64,000 nucleotides of DNA from Xanthomonas arboricola pv. juglandis (GTDB taxonomy: Bacteria > Pseudomonadota > Gammaproteobacteria > Xanthomonadales > Xanthomonadaceae), in the NCBI RefSeq assembly GCF_001013475.1, contig NZ_JZEF01000006.1, positions 186,001 to 250,000 on the forward strand. The letters run 5' to 3'. This document shows, one piece after another, positions 53,966-64,000 of the stretch. A model generated the notes under the pieces. That model was not told where the DNA came from. It did not search any database and saw only the letters and a program-made list of their open reading frames with translations. The stretch's first letter is position 1. Every line of letters begins with the position of its first letter. A program made the position numbers and the translations under genes.

Positions 53966-54078
53966 AGACGGTTGGAGCAGCGCTTAATAGCGCTCGTCTC
54001 GCATAGGTAACTTGTGACGTAGCTTGCGTTTGGTGATCTACCAACGTTCGTTGGGACCAAGGCAACTTGAGGTTATAT

Positions 54079-56957
<2,879 letters not shown>

Positions 56958-57184
56958 ATATAACCCCAAGTTGCCTCGGAGTTACATGTTGTGTTGTGTG
57001 GGGTACAAAGCCACCAACGCGAACATACGACTCAATTATTTAGGGACTCGAAGTCCCCGCCTTAGCCTCAACGACACGTTTAGATAGATATCTCAAACGC
57101 TCGCTACGTCACAAGTTATAAAAGAACATGTATCAGCCTCAACGCTGATCCATATAAATTCTTAAGTGTGCACTACATTCAGAG

Positions 57185-57261
<77 letters not shown>

Positions 57262-57280
57262 GAAGTCTTTTCACTCAATA

Positions 57281-57356
57281 TGGTGGAGCCTGTCGGGATC
57301 GAACCGACGACCCCCTGCTTGCAAAGCAGGTGCTCTCCCAGCTGAGCTAAGGCCCC
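57281..57356 (-). tRNA. tRNA-Ala (TGC)
   Basis: A 76-base cloverleaf on the minus strand starts GGGGCCTTAGCTCAGCTGG, has anticodon loop CTTTGCAAG with TGC, TTCGATCC in the T arm, and ends with encoded CCA. The Ala-then-Ile order in the direction of transcription is the Xanthomonas pattern. Confidence 0.95.
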
Positions 57357-57448
57357 AAAAGGGACTTCGCATACCGACCTGTGCCGGTATGAATCTCTGA
57401 ATGCAGGTAATTTGTGAGGACGCCCGCAAGACGATGACGTCATGCTCA

Positions 57449-57459
57449 AAAGGAGGTGA
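57449..57459 (-). pseudogene. Residual 3' end of a deleted 16S rRNA gene
   Basis: TCACCTCCTTT on the minus strand is the last 11 bases of 16S rRNA including the anti-Shine-Dalgarno, followed by the normal Xanthomonas spacer (TTGAGCATGACGTC). The preceding base departs from the 16S sequence (expected GGA before TCACC, found CGC). Upstream only 20-30 bases of leader and the promoter are present. The roughly 1540-base gene is absent. Confidence 0.8.
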
Positions 57460-57780
57460 GCGTCTTTCCGTGTAGCGAGCCGCCCATCATAGCCGGCTTT
57501 TCCGTTTCGTCAACACCCTAAATCAGGGAATTTTCGAACCCTTTTCGCTCTGGTTCCGCGTTTGCGGGGCCGTTGCGTCGGGGGAGGCGAACTATAGGCC
57601 CAACCGGAGAGTTTGGGAAGGGGTTTGTGAAAAAAATTTCACGATTTTTCCATTCCCGCGCGGTGACACGTCCTGATAGTCCGCTATGGCAAGCCGCTGA
57701 TCCGGCTCATGCATCCCGGTGCACCTATATAGATGTCACCGCAGAGCGGAGGTTGCCGCCATGCAGCAACCCTTCGCAGC
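57460..57780. promoter_or_regulatory. rRNA operon promoter region downstream of tyrS
   Basis: On the minus strand, TTGACG (57508-57513) and TATGAT (57486-57491), with a 16-base spacer, form a strong sigma-70 promoter. The predicted start is near 57479, only about 20 bases before the 16S remnant. A second -10-like TATAGT with a poor -35 lies near 57594. No gene is seen in this 320-base stretch. The leader, where boxA antitermination and RNase III sites would be, is largely missing. Confidence 0.75.
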
Positions 57781-58992
57781 TCAGCCGCTGACCAGCGCTA
57801 CGCGGGCGAAGTTACGCTTGCCCACCTGGAAGACGCCTTCGAAGCCTGGCCCGAACTGGCGTGCCGGATCTTCGACCACTTCGCCATCGATCCTGACCGC
57901 TCGCTCCTTGAGCTTGCGCGTGGCCTCCGAATTACTCGGCGTCAGGCCGGCTGCGGTGAGCAGGCTTGCGATCCGCAGACCCTCGGCAGGTACAGCGACC
58001 TGCTGCAGCGGCAACAGGCTGGTGTCGCCCTGCCCTGTCACTACCGCGTGCCAGCCGGCGATGGCCTGCTCCGCGGTAGCAGCGTCGTGGAAACGTGCGG
58101 TGAGTTCCCGCGCCAGCCGCAATTTGACCTCACGCGGGTGCAGTTCACCCGAGGCGACCTGCGCCTTCAAACGCTCTGCTTCGGCCACGCTGATGTCGAA
58201 AGACAGCAGATCGATCCAGCGCCAGGTCAGCTCGTCGCCGATCTTCATGGTCTTGGTGACGATGTCGATGGCCGGCTCATTGATGCCGATGTAGTTGCCC
58301 AGCGACTTGGACATCTTGGCCACGCCGTCCAGGCCTTCCAGCAGCGGCATTGTCAGCACGACCTGCGGAGCCTGGCCGTAGTGCTCCTGCAGGCCACGGC
58401 CCATCAACAGGTTGAACTTCTGGTCGGTACCGCCCAGTTCGACGTCCGCCTTCAGGGCGACCGAGTCGTAGCCCTGGACCAACGGATACAGGAATTCGTG
58501 GATGGCGATCGGCTGCTGGCCAGTGAAGCGCTTGGCGAAGTCGTCGCGCTCGAGCATGCGCGCCACCGTGTGCTGCGCGGACAGCTTGATCATGTCCGCC
58601 GCGCTCATCTGGCCGAACCACTCGGAGTTGAAGCGCACCTCGGTGCGTTCGCGGTCCAGGATCTTGAAGACCTGCTCCTCATAAGTGCGCGCGTTGGCCA
58701 GCACATCGTCGCGGCTCAGCGGCTTGCGGGTGACGTTCTTGCCGCTCGGGTCGCCGATCATGCCGGTGAAGTCGCCGATCAGGAAGATCACCTGGTGCCC
58801 GAGCTGCTGGAACTGCCGCATCTTGTTGAGCAGCACGGTGTGGCCCAGATGCAGATCCGGCGCGGTGGGATCGAAACCGGCCTTGACCCGCAGGGGGACG
58901 CCTGATTTCAGTCGCGCTTCGAGCTGATCGAGCTTGAGGATCTCCTCGGCGCCGCGACCGATGAGTGCGAGGGATTCTTCGATAGTGGCCAA
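57781..58992 (-). CDS. tyrS: Tyrosine--tRNA ligase
   Basis: The product has 403 residues. It starts with TTG at 58992; GGAG lies 7 bases upstream and no ATG is available nearby. The class I synthetase motifs are [14 protein letters not shown] (HIGH, near residue 50) and [14 protein letters not shown] (KMSKS, near residue 235). [28 protein letters not shown] binds tyrosine. A C-terminal S4-like domain ([21 protein letters not shown]) contacts tRNA. It charges tRNA-Tyr in the cytoplasm. The gene is directly upstream of, and in line with, the rRNA operon. Confidence 0.95.
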   Translation of the reverse strand: MATIEESLALIGRGAEEILKLDQLEARLKSGVPLRVKAGFDPTAPDLHLGHTVLLNKMRQFQQLGHQVIFLIGDFTGMIGDPSGKNVTRKPLSRDDVLANARTYEEQVFKILDRERTEVRFNSEWFGQMSAADMIKLSAQHTVARMLERDDFAKRFTGQQPIAIHEFLYPLVQGYDSVALKADVELGGTDQKFNLLMGRGLQEHYGQAPQVVLTMPLLEGLDGVAKMSKSLGNYIGINEPAIDIVTKTMKIGDELTWRWIDLLSFDISVAEAERLKAQVASGELHPREVKLRLARELTARFHDAATAEQAIAGWHAVVTGQGDTSLLPLQQVAVPAEGLRIASLLTAAGLTPSNSEATRKLKERAVRIDGEVVEDPARQFGPGFEGVFQVGKRNFARVALVSG

Positions 58993-59163
58993 CCACAGAC
59001 TCCAGCGGCGTTTGCCGTCAACAACGTGAACGATGTTAAACGCGGGTTAATTCCGCGCCAAATGTAAATAAACGAACAGGCTCAATGGTTTGACGCGCTG
59101 TTACAGGCTGTCTATGGTACCGGCGATTGGGCTCGCACTTCGAGCCAGCGAGGAATTAGAACG

Positions 59164-60582
59164 ATGCAGAACTCAGAGCAGGGCCGTGCACGCAAGCGGC
59201 GCTTTCACGAACGCCTCCACGTCCTCCACGACACTGCCCTGCATCGCAAGCTCAAGGCGCATCTGCCGGCGGCATTCAACGACCAATGGACACGCCGTCA
59301 TTGGATCCATGCCAGCCTGTTCGCGACCATCGGTGCGCTGGTGGCCACGATTGTGCCGGGCTTCTCCAACGCCATCGACACCCCGCTGTCCAGCCATTCC
59401 ACGCTGGCCTTGCCGCTGCCGCCGTTGGTGCCGAGCCGCAAGCAGCTGGCGCCGAGCACCGATTGGGAAATCCTGCAGGTCAAGTCCGGGCAGACGCTGA
59501 GCACCTTGTTCGGCGAGTTGGGAATCCCGACCGCGGTGATGTACCAGGTACTGGCGCATCCGGGCACCAAGGAGGCGCTGACCAAGCTGCGTCCGGGTGC
59601 GGAGATTGCCTTCGATATGCCGACGCCGGGCGAGTTGCGCGCATTGCGCTTCGACCGCGACGACAGCCACCGCGTGGAGCTGCGCCTGCTGGGCGACAGC
59701 GTGCGCGAGAACGTCACCGAGCGGGCGACGACCACGCGCACGGTGGTGGCAAGCGGGGAAATCAGCAGCTCGCTGTACGCCTCGGCCGGCAAGTCGGGGC
59801 TGTCCCCGGCGGCGGTGTCGGTCATGACCGACGAGATCTTCAAGTACGACATCGACTTCGACAAGGATCTGCAGCCGGGCGATCGCTTCAGCGTGGTGAT
59901 GGACGAAACCTGGCGCGAGGGCGAGCGGATCAATACCGGCGACATCCTGGCGGCGACCTTTACCACCGGCGGCAAGACCTATACCGGCTTCCGTTTCGAG
60001 CGTGCCGGCAAGCCGGCCGAGTATTTCGACATCACCGGCCGGCCGTTGAAGAAGAGCTTCATCCGGATGCCGGTGGCCTACAGCCGCATCAGCTCGACCT
60101 TTGGCGCACGCAAGCATCCGGTGCTGGGCACCATGCGCATGCACAAGGGCGTGGACTACGCGGCAGCCTCGGGCACGCCGATCATGGCTGCCGGCGATGC
60201 GCGGGTGGTGTTCGTCGGCACCCAGCGCGGCTACGGCAATGTGGTGATCCTGGACCACGGCAGGAACTTCAGCACGCTGTACGGACACATGTCGCGCTTC
60301 GGCAAGATCAAGGCCGGCCAGCGCATCAACCAGGGCACGGTGATCGGCTATGTCGGCATGACCGGCCTGGCGACCGGCCCGCACCTGCATTACGAATTCC
60401 GCGTTGCCGGGCAGCAGCGCAACCCGATGTCGGTGACCATGCCGCCGCCCGAGCCCTTGCAGGGTGCCGAACTGGCCGCCTTCCGCGCGCAGACGGCGCC
60501 GGCGCTGGCGCGTATCGAAGGCATGGAGAAGTTGATCTACGCCGACGCCGGCAAGCCTGCCAAGGGCAAGCCGCGCGGTTGA
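59164..60582 (+). CDS. M23 peptidoglycan endopeptidase (MepM-like)
   Basis: The product has 472 residues. After a basic cytoplasmic N-terminus, a membrane segment (HASLFATIGALVATIVPGF, residues 50-68) anchors it in the inner membrane with the rest in the periplasm. Residues 100-180 form a LysM/OapA-like region (WEILQVKSGQTLSTLFGELG). The M23 lysostaphin-type domain has MHKGVDYAA (H-x-x-x-D zinc ligands) and GPHLHYEFRV (H-x-H). It should cleave peptide cross-links during cell-wall growth, like MepM. The ATG at 59164 follows a GAGGAATTAGAACG site. The next gene, anmK, also belongs to wall recycling. Confidence 0.92.
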   Translation: MQNSEQGRARKRRFHERLHVLHDTALHRKLKAHLPAAFNDQWTRRHWIHASLFATIGALVATIVPGFSNAIDTPLSSHSTLALPLPPLVPSRKQLAPSTDWEILQVKSGQTLSTLFGELGIPTAVMYQVLAHPGTKEALTKLRPGAEIAFDMPTPGELRALRFDRDDSHRVELRLLGDSVRENVTERATTTRTVVASGEISSSLYASAGKSGLSPAAVSVMTDEIFKYDIDFDKDLQPGDRFSVVMDETWREGERINTGDILAATFTTGGKTYTGFRFERAGKPAEYFDITGRPLKKSFIRMPVAYSRISSTFGARKHPVLGTMRMHKGVDYAAASGTPIMAAGDARVVFVGTQRGYGNVVILDHGRNFSTLYGHMSRFGKIKAGQRINQGTVIGYVGMTGLATGPHLHYEFRVAGQQRNPMSVTMPPPEPLQGAELAAFRAQTAPALARIEGMEKLIYADAGKPAKGKPRG

Positions 60583-60584
60583 GT

Positions 60585-60612
60585 GTCGGCGGCTGACTTC
60601 TCAGCCGCCGAC
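60585..60612 (+). terminator. Hairpin after the M23 peptidase gene
   Basis: A perfect 12-bp stem GTCGGCGGCTGA/TCAGCCGCCGAC with a CTTC loop begins 2 bases after the stop codon. No T run follows, so termination may be partial or factor-assisted. Confidence 0.6.
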
Positions 60613-60864
60613 CTGGCCATCGCCGGTCGGATGGCTGCGCACCTATTCGCGAAGGGTTTAGCTCACGCGATATCACGGCCAGAGCCGGGCTAAGGCTGGT
60701 CATAAGTGGGAACCCGGACGCCGACGCGACAGTCGGCACTGCGCGTATAGCGCTGCCTGGCGAGCGCACAGCCTATCGGCCCTGCCGCGCGAGGCGTGCA
60801 GGGCCGGTTGACTCTCCCACGCCGGCTGCACAAGCTGCATGACCACTGTGCAACTGGCTCTGGC

Positions 60865-62007
60865 ATGTCTGCTCCGGAACACCTGGAATCCCCGCTCTAC
60901 CTGGGCCTGATGTCGGGCACCAGCGCCGACGGCATTGATGCCGCACTGGTGCGCTTTGCCGATGACAGCCACCGCCGCTGCGAACTGGTTGCCGGCACGA
61001 CCATGGCCTGGGAGCCGCAACTGCGCGAAACGCTGGTGATGCTGGGCCAGGGCGCCGACGTGATCGCCATCGATGCGCTTGGACACCTGGATGCGCAGGT
61101 GGGGCTGGCGTTTGCGGCCGCGGCCAATCAACTGATCCGCGACAGCGGCATCGCGCGTGGGCGCGTTCGCGCGATCGGCTCGCATGGGCAGACCATTCGG
61201 CATCGACCCAAGGCCGATCCGGCCTTCACCTGGCAGATCGGCGATGCCAGCCGGATTGCCGAGCACACCGGCATCACCACGGTGGCCGATTTCCGCCGTC
61301 GCGATGTGGCTGCCGGCGGTCAGGGCGCGCCGCTGATGCCGGCCTTCCATCTGGCCATGCTGGGCACGGGCGATGAAGATCGCGCAGTGCTCAATCTGGG
61401 TGGCATCGGCAACCTGACGCTGATCCCGTGCAATGGCGCGGTGCTGGGCTTCGATACCGGCCCGGCCAATGCGTTGCTGGACAGCTGGTGCCAACAGCAT
61501 CGCGGCACGGCGTTCGATGCCGACGGTGCGTTCGCCGCCAGCGGGCGCGTCGATACCCCACTGCTGCAGGCGTTGCTGGCCGACCCGTGGTTTGCGCTGG
61601 CGCCGCCCAAGAGCACCGGACGCGAGCAGTTCCATCTGGACTGGGCGATGCAGGCGATGCGGTCGCTGGGAGACGTAGCGCTGTCTGCGGCCGATGTGCA
61701 GGCGACCCTGCTCGAACTGACCGCAGCCAGCGTCGCCGACGCGTTGCTGCGGCTGCAGCCCGATACCCGCCGGGTGCTGGTTTGCGGTGGCGGGGTGCGC
61801 AATCCGGTGTTGATGGCACGACTGGTAGCGCGACTGCCGGGCGTGGTGGTGGAATCCAGCGCGCGGCATGGGCTGGATCCGGACTACCTGGAGGCAATGG
61901 GGTTCGCATGGTTGGCCGCGGAGCTGCTCGCAGGCCGGGCCGCCAATCTGCCGTCGGTGACCGGGGCGGCCGGGCCGCGGTTGCTGGGGGCGATCTATCC
62001 GGCGTGA
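60865..62007 (+). CDS. anmK: Anhydro-N-acetylmuramic acid kinase
   Basis: The product has 380 residues. ATG 60865 is chosen; the conserved [19 protein letters not shown] begins about 12 residues later. Further family motifs are [68 protein letters not shown] and [15 protein letters not shown]. The enzyme opens and phosphorylates 1,6-anhydro-MurNAc to MurNAc-6-phosphate during peptidoglycan recycling in the cytoplasm. An M23 endopeptidase upstream and an AmpG-like permease downstream make this a recycling cluster. Confidence 0.95.
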   Translation: MSAPEHLESPLYLGLMSGTSADGIDAALVRFADDSHRRCELVAGTTMAWEPQLRETLVMLGQGADVIAIDALGHLDAQVGLAFAAAANQLIRDSGIARGRVRAIGSHGQTIRHRPKADPAFTWQIGDASRIAEHTGITTVADFRRRDVAAGGQGAPLMPAFHLAMLGTGDEDRAVLNLGGIGNLTLIPCNGAVLGFDTGPANALLDSWCQQHRGTAFDADGAFAASGRVDTPLLQALLADPWFALAPPKSTGREQFHLDWAMQAMRSLGDVALSAADVQATLLELTAASVADALLRLQPDTRRVLVCGGGVRNPVLMARLVARLPGVVVESSARHGLDPDYLEAMGFAWLAAELLAGRAANLPSVTGAAGPRLLGAIYPA

Positions 62008-62096
62008 CAGGCCTGGTCAGTGCGAGCGCCCGCATTCGCAGCATCCTCGCGCCAAGCGGATTCGCACGCGAGGCAGCGCTGGCTGACCGTTTGCAG

Positions 62097-62324
62097 CTAC
62101 GGACTATTCCCTGCCGGCAGCGCCTTGAGCGCGGCAATCGCTTCGGCCAGGGCATCGACTTCCGGGTGTTGCAGGCCGCCGGTGACTTCGTATTCGCTGG
62201 CGAACAGGCCCTGTTCGAGCAGATGCATCACGGTCTGGTGCTGGGTCCAGCCGCGAGCGACGGAGATGCGACGAATCCTGTCCACCAGCAATGGATCGAT
62301 GTCCCGCAACACCAGATCGGTCAT
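62097..62324 (-). CDS. Small ribbon-helix-helix-like protein
   Basis: The product has 75 residues. ATG 62324 has GAGG/AGGG upstream. The sequence MTDLVLRDIDPLLVDRIRRI followed by SVARGWTQHQTVMHLLEQGLF resembles the strand-helix-helix of Arc/CopG-type DNA-binding proteins, and the acidic C-terminus LQHPEVDALAEAIAAL is helical. It lies 58 bases downstream of the AmpG-like gene on the same strand, so it may be cotranscribed. No toxin partner is adjacent. Function inferred only. Confidence 0.65.
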   Translation of the reverse strand: MTDLVLRDIDPLLVDRIRRISVARGWTQHQTVMHLLEQGLFASEYEVTGGLQHPEVDALAEAIAALKALPAGNSP

Positions 62325-62382
62325 GCCCTGCCTCGTGCACTGCGCTGCCCCGCCTGCATCATCGACAACCTTGGCGGCCGTT

Positions 62383-63678
62383 TCAATCCGGGCGCCCATC
62401 GCGGGCATCCAGCCGCGGCCACAGCCAGGCGAGCAGGGCCAGCGTGGGAACCACGGTCAGGGCGCTGAGGATGAAGAAGGTGCTGTAGGAGGTGGCCTCG
62501 ACCAGGAACCCGGACACACCGCCGGCGAATTTACCCGGCAAATTGGCCAGCGAAACCAGCAGGGCGTACTGGGTGGCGGTGAAATTGCGATTTGTCAGCG
62601 ATGACATGAAGGCCACCAGCACGGTACCGGCGAACCCCTGGAACAGATTGTCGGCACTGAGTGCGGCGTAGAACGCCCACAATTTGCCAGGGTTCTGCGC
62701 CATCAACAAAAACGCCAGGTTGGACAGCGCCACGCCCAGGGCGGCCACCAGCAGCATGCGACGGAAGCCGAACGCCGCCACCGCCGCACCGCCGGCGAAC
62801 GCGCCGACGATGCCCATCCATACACCGAACAGCTTGGACACCGTGGCGATGTCGGCCTTGGTGTAGCCAGAATCCAGATAGAACGGCCCGGCCATCACGC
62901 CGATCACCTGATCCGGGAATTTGAACAGGCCGACAAATGCCAGCAGGACGATGCCCAGCGCCAGCCCATTGCTGGAGAAGAAACTGGAAATGGGCTGCCA
63001 GAAAGCGCCGGCTACGTCGATGCGACGCACCACCGTGACCAGCGGCCGGTCCGGCTCGCGGCATACCAGGGTGGTGATGATCGGCAGCAGCATCAGCGCC
63101 GACATGGCCAGGTACGCGGAGGTCCAGTTGAGGTATTCGGCCAGGTACAGCGCCCCGGCGCCACCGAGGATCAGGCCGATCCGATAGCCCAGGGTGTAGG
63201 TCGCCGCCAAGGCCGCCTGCGCCGTGTCTGGGGCAATTTCGATGCGGTAGGCATCCACCACCGAATCCTGCGTGGCGCCCCAGAACGAGGCGAACAGCAC
63301 CCAGGCGACCAGGCCGGTGACACTCATGTCCGGGCGCGAAAACGCCAGTGCGAACAGGCCGGCGGTGACGCCGAGTTGCGAGACCAGCAGCCAGGAACGC
63401 CGGCGGCCCAGAAACGCGGTGATCGGGAACGCATAGCGGTCGATCAGCGGAGCCCACAGGAACTTGAGCAGGTAGAAGAAGCTGGCCAGGCTGATCAGAC
63501 CGATGCTGCCCAGATCCAGCCCGACGTCGCGCAGCCGGGTGGACAGGGTCTGCGAGGCGATCAACAGGAACGGCAGACCGCTGCCGAAACCCAGCAGTGC
63601 CATGGTTGCAGCCGATGGCGTGGCGAAGGCCTGCCGGATGCCACGCAGTCCTTTGTAGTTGGGTACAGGCTTGGTCAT
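62383..63678 (-). CDS. AmpG-like muropeptide MFS transporter
   Basis: The product has 431 residues with about 12 membrane segments. The N-terminal half has LGFGSGLPFLLIASQTLSTRLRD, LKFLWAPLIDRYA and GRRRSWLLVSQLG, and the middle has FASFWGATQDSVVDAYRIE, the pattern of AmpG permeases that import anhydro-muropeptides from the periplasm. This fits the anmK and M23 genes nearby, though it faces the opposite way. Xanthomonads can carry more than one AmpG-like gene, so the symbol is left blank. The ATG at 63678 gives MTKPVPNYKGLRGIRQAF. Confidence 0.88.
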   Translation of the reverse strand: MTKPVPNYKGLRGIRQAFATPSAATMALLGFGSGLPFLLIASQTLSTRLRDVGLDLGSIGLISLASFFYLLKFLWAPLIDRYAFPITAFLGRRRSWLLVSQLGVTAGLFALAFSRPDMSVTGLVAWVLFASFWGATQDSVVDAYRIEIAPDTAQAALAATYTLGYRIGLILGGAGALYLAEYLNWTSAYLAMSALMLLPIITTLVCREPDRPLVTVVRRIDVAGAFWQPISSFFSSNGLALGIVLLAFVGLFKFPDQVIGVMAGPFYLDSGYTKADIATVSKLFGVWMGIVGAFAGGAAVAAFGFRRMLLVAALGVALSNLAFLLMAQNPGKLWAFYAALSADNLFQGFAGTVLVAFMSSLTNRNFTATQYALLVSLANLPGKFAGGVSGFLVEATSYSTFFILSALTVVPTLALLAWLWPRLDARDGRPD

Positions 63679-63919
63679 GCGTGTGGCCGCTGGGAACGAG
63701 TGCTGATTGTTGCCGGGCGGGCAGTATCGCTAGCCTCTGCGCGGATTGACCTGCCGGAAACGCATGATTGGCTCCATGAAGGATCCACCGCCATCAGGCT
63801 GCGGCCAGGCACAGCCTGCACGCACTCGAGGTTGATCTCCACGCAGTGGCTGGAAGCACACCACTGGGGGGCCTGGCCAACGGTCCCCATGCTCGTCACT
63901 GCCAGCTGCGCGCCCTCAC

Positions 63920-64000
63920 TCACTCCGCGTAATCCACGATGTACGGCGCGTGGTCGGAGAAGCGCTGCTCGCGGTAGATGGAGCAGGCCTTCACCTTGTC
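63920..64000 (-). CDS. Exodeoxyribonuclease III, C-terminal fragment
   Basis: The leftward frame enters at the window edge and reads DKVKACSIYREQRFSDHAPY to a stop at 63920-63922. The S-D-H-A-P sequence is the conserved active-site C-terminus of the exonuclease III / AP endonuclease family (catalytic histidine). Only 26 residues are inside the window, so the gene is partial at its 5' end. Confidence 0.7.
   Translation of the reverse strand, partial: DKVKACSIYREQRFSDHAPYIVDYAE

Noticed and set aside
63675-63923. Minus-strand frame between the exonuclease III and AmpG-like genes
   Set aside because: Composition is non-protein-like, there is no domain, and it overlaps the end of the exonuclease gene.

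Overview
The window is chromosomal DNA from a plant-associated Xanthomonas (gammaproteobacterium). GC content is high and nearly every conserved gene has a xanthomonad-type layout. There is a xylan-utilisation locus with XylR-type operators, a type IV secretion effector carrying the Xanthomonas VirD4-interacting C-terminal domain with its immunity lipoprotein, a type III effector candidate behind a PIP-box promoter, and tandem TonB-dependent receptors next to a flavin-dependent halogenase. The species cannot be fixed from the sequence alone; gene order looks closest to the X. citri / X. campestris group.

Layout. 0-3.6 kb: small membrane-protein genes (one broken by a stop codon), a DUF2256 zinc-cluster protein, a lysine/alanine-rich histone-like protein and a secreted Kelch protein. 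3.7-18.8 kb: carbohydrate locus. The leftward genes are an MFS hexuronate transporter, a GH10 xylanase, uxaC, a GH2 enzyme, a second GH10 xylanase and probably an SMP-30 lipoprotein. The rightward genes are a TonB-dependent receptor, a GPH-family symporter and a GH43 enzyme. Two near-palindromic xyl-box sites sit in the divergent promoter region. Together they would bind, import and hydrolyse xylan fragments and channel glucuronate into the cell.

19.1-28.7 kb: accessory region. It holds a lipocalin, an RraB-domain protein, a structured leader resembling phage C4 antisense RNA in front of an XAC0095-family gene, an X-T4SS immunity/effector pair, an AT-rich AIPR abortive-infection gene, two small housekeeping-type genes, a type III effector candidate with a myristoylation signal, and a quinone-reductase-like dehydrogenase. 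29-32.6 kb: plsB with a coupled lipoprotein. 33-42.3 kb: LacI regulator, two near-duplicate TonB receptors and a tryptophan-halogenase-like enzyme. 42.3-53.8 kb: a small-RNA candidate, pyrF, a class B-like acid phosphatase, yceH, a frameshifted DUF4272 gene, a GNAT, rep, tdk, an orphan histidine kinase, opgD and a truncated DUF4380 remnant.

53.8-57.5 kb: a leftward rRNA operon with 5S, 23S, tRNA-Ile and tRNA-Ala, but with no 16S gene: only its last 11 bases remain next to the promoter. 57.8-64 kb: tyrS and a peptidoglycan/recycling group (M23 peptidase, anmK, an ampG-like transporter), ending in the 3' end of an exonuclease III gene.

The points most worth a second look are the 16S-less rRNA operon, the PIP-box type III effector candidate, the metallopeptidase-type X-T4SS effector pair, the C4-like leader RNA and the pyrF-adjacent sRNA candidate.
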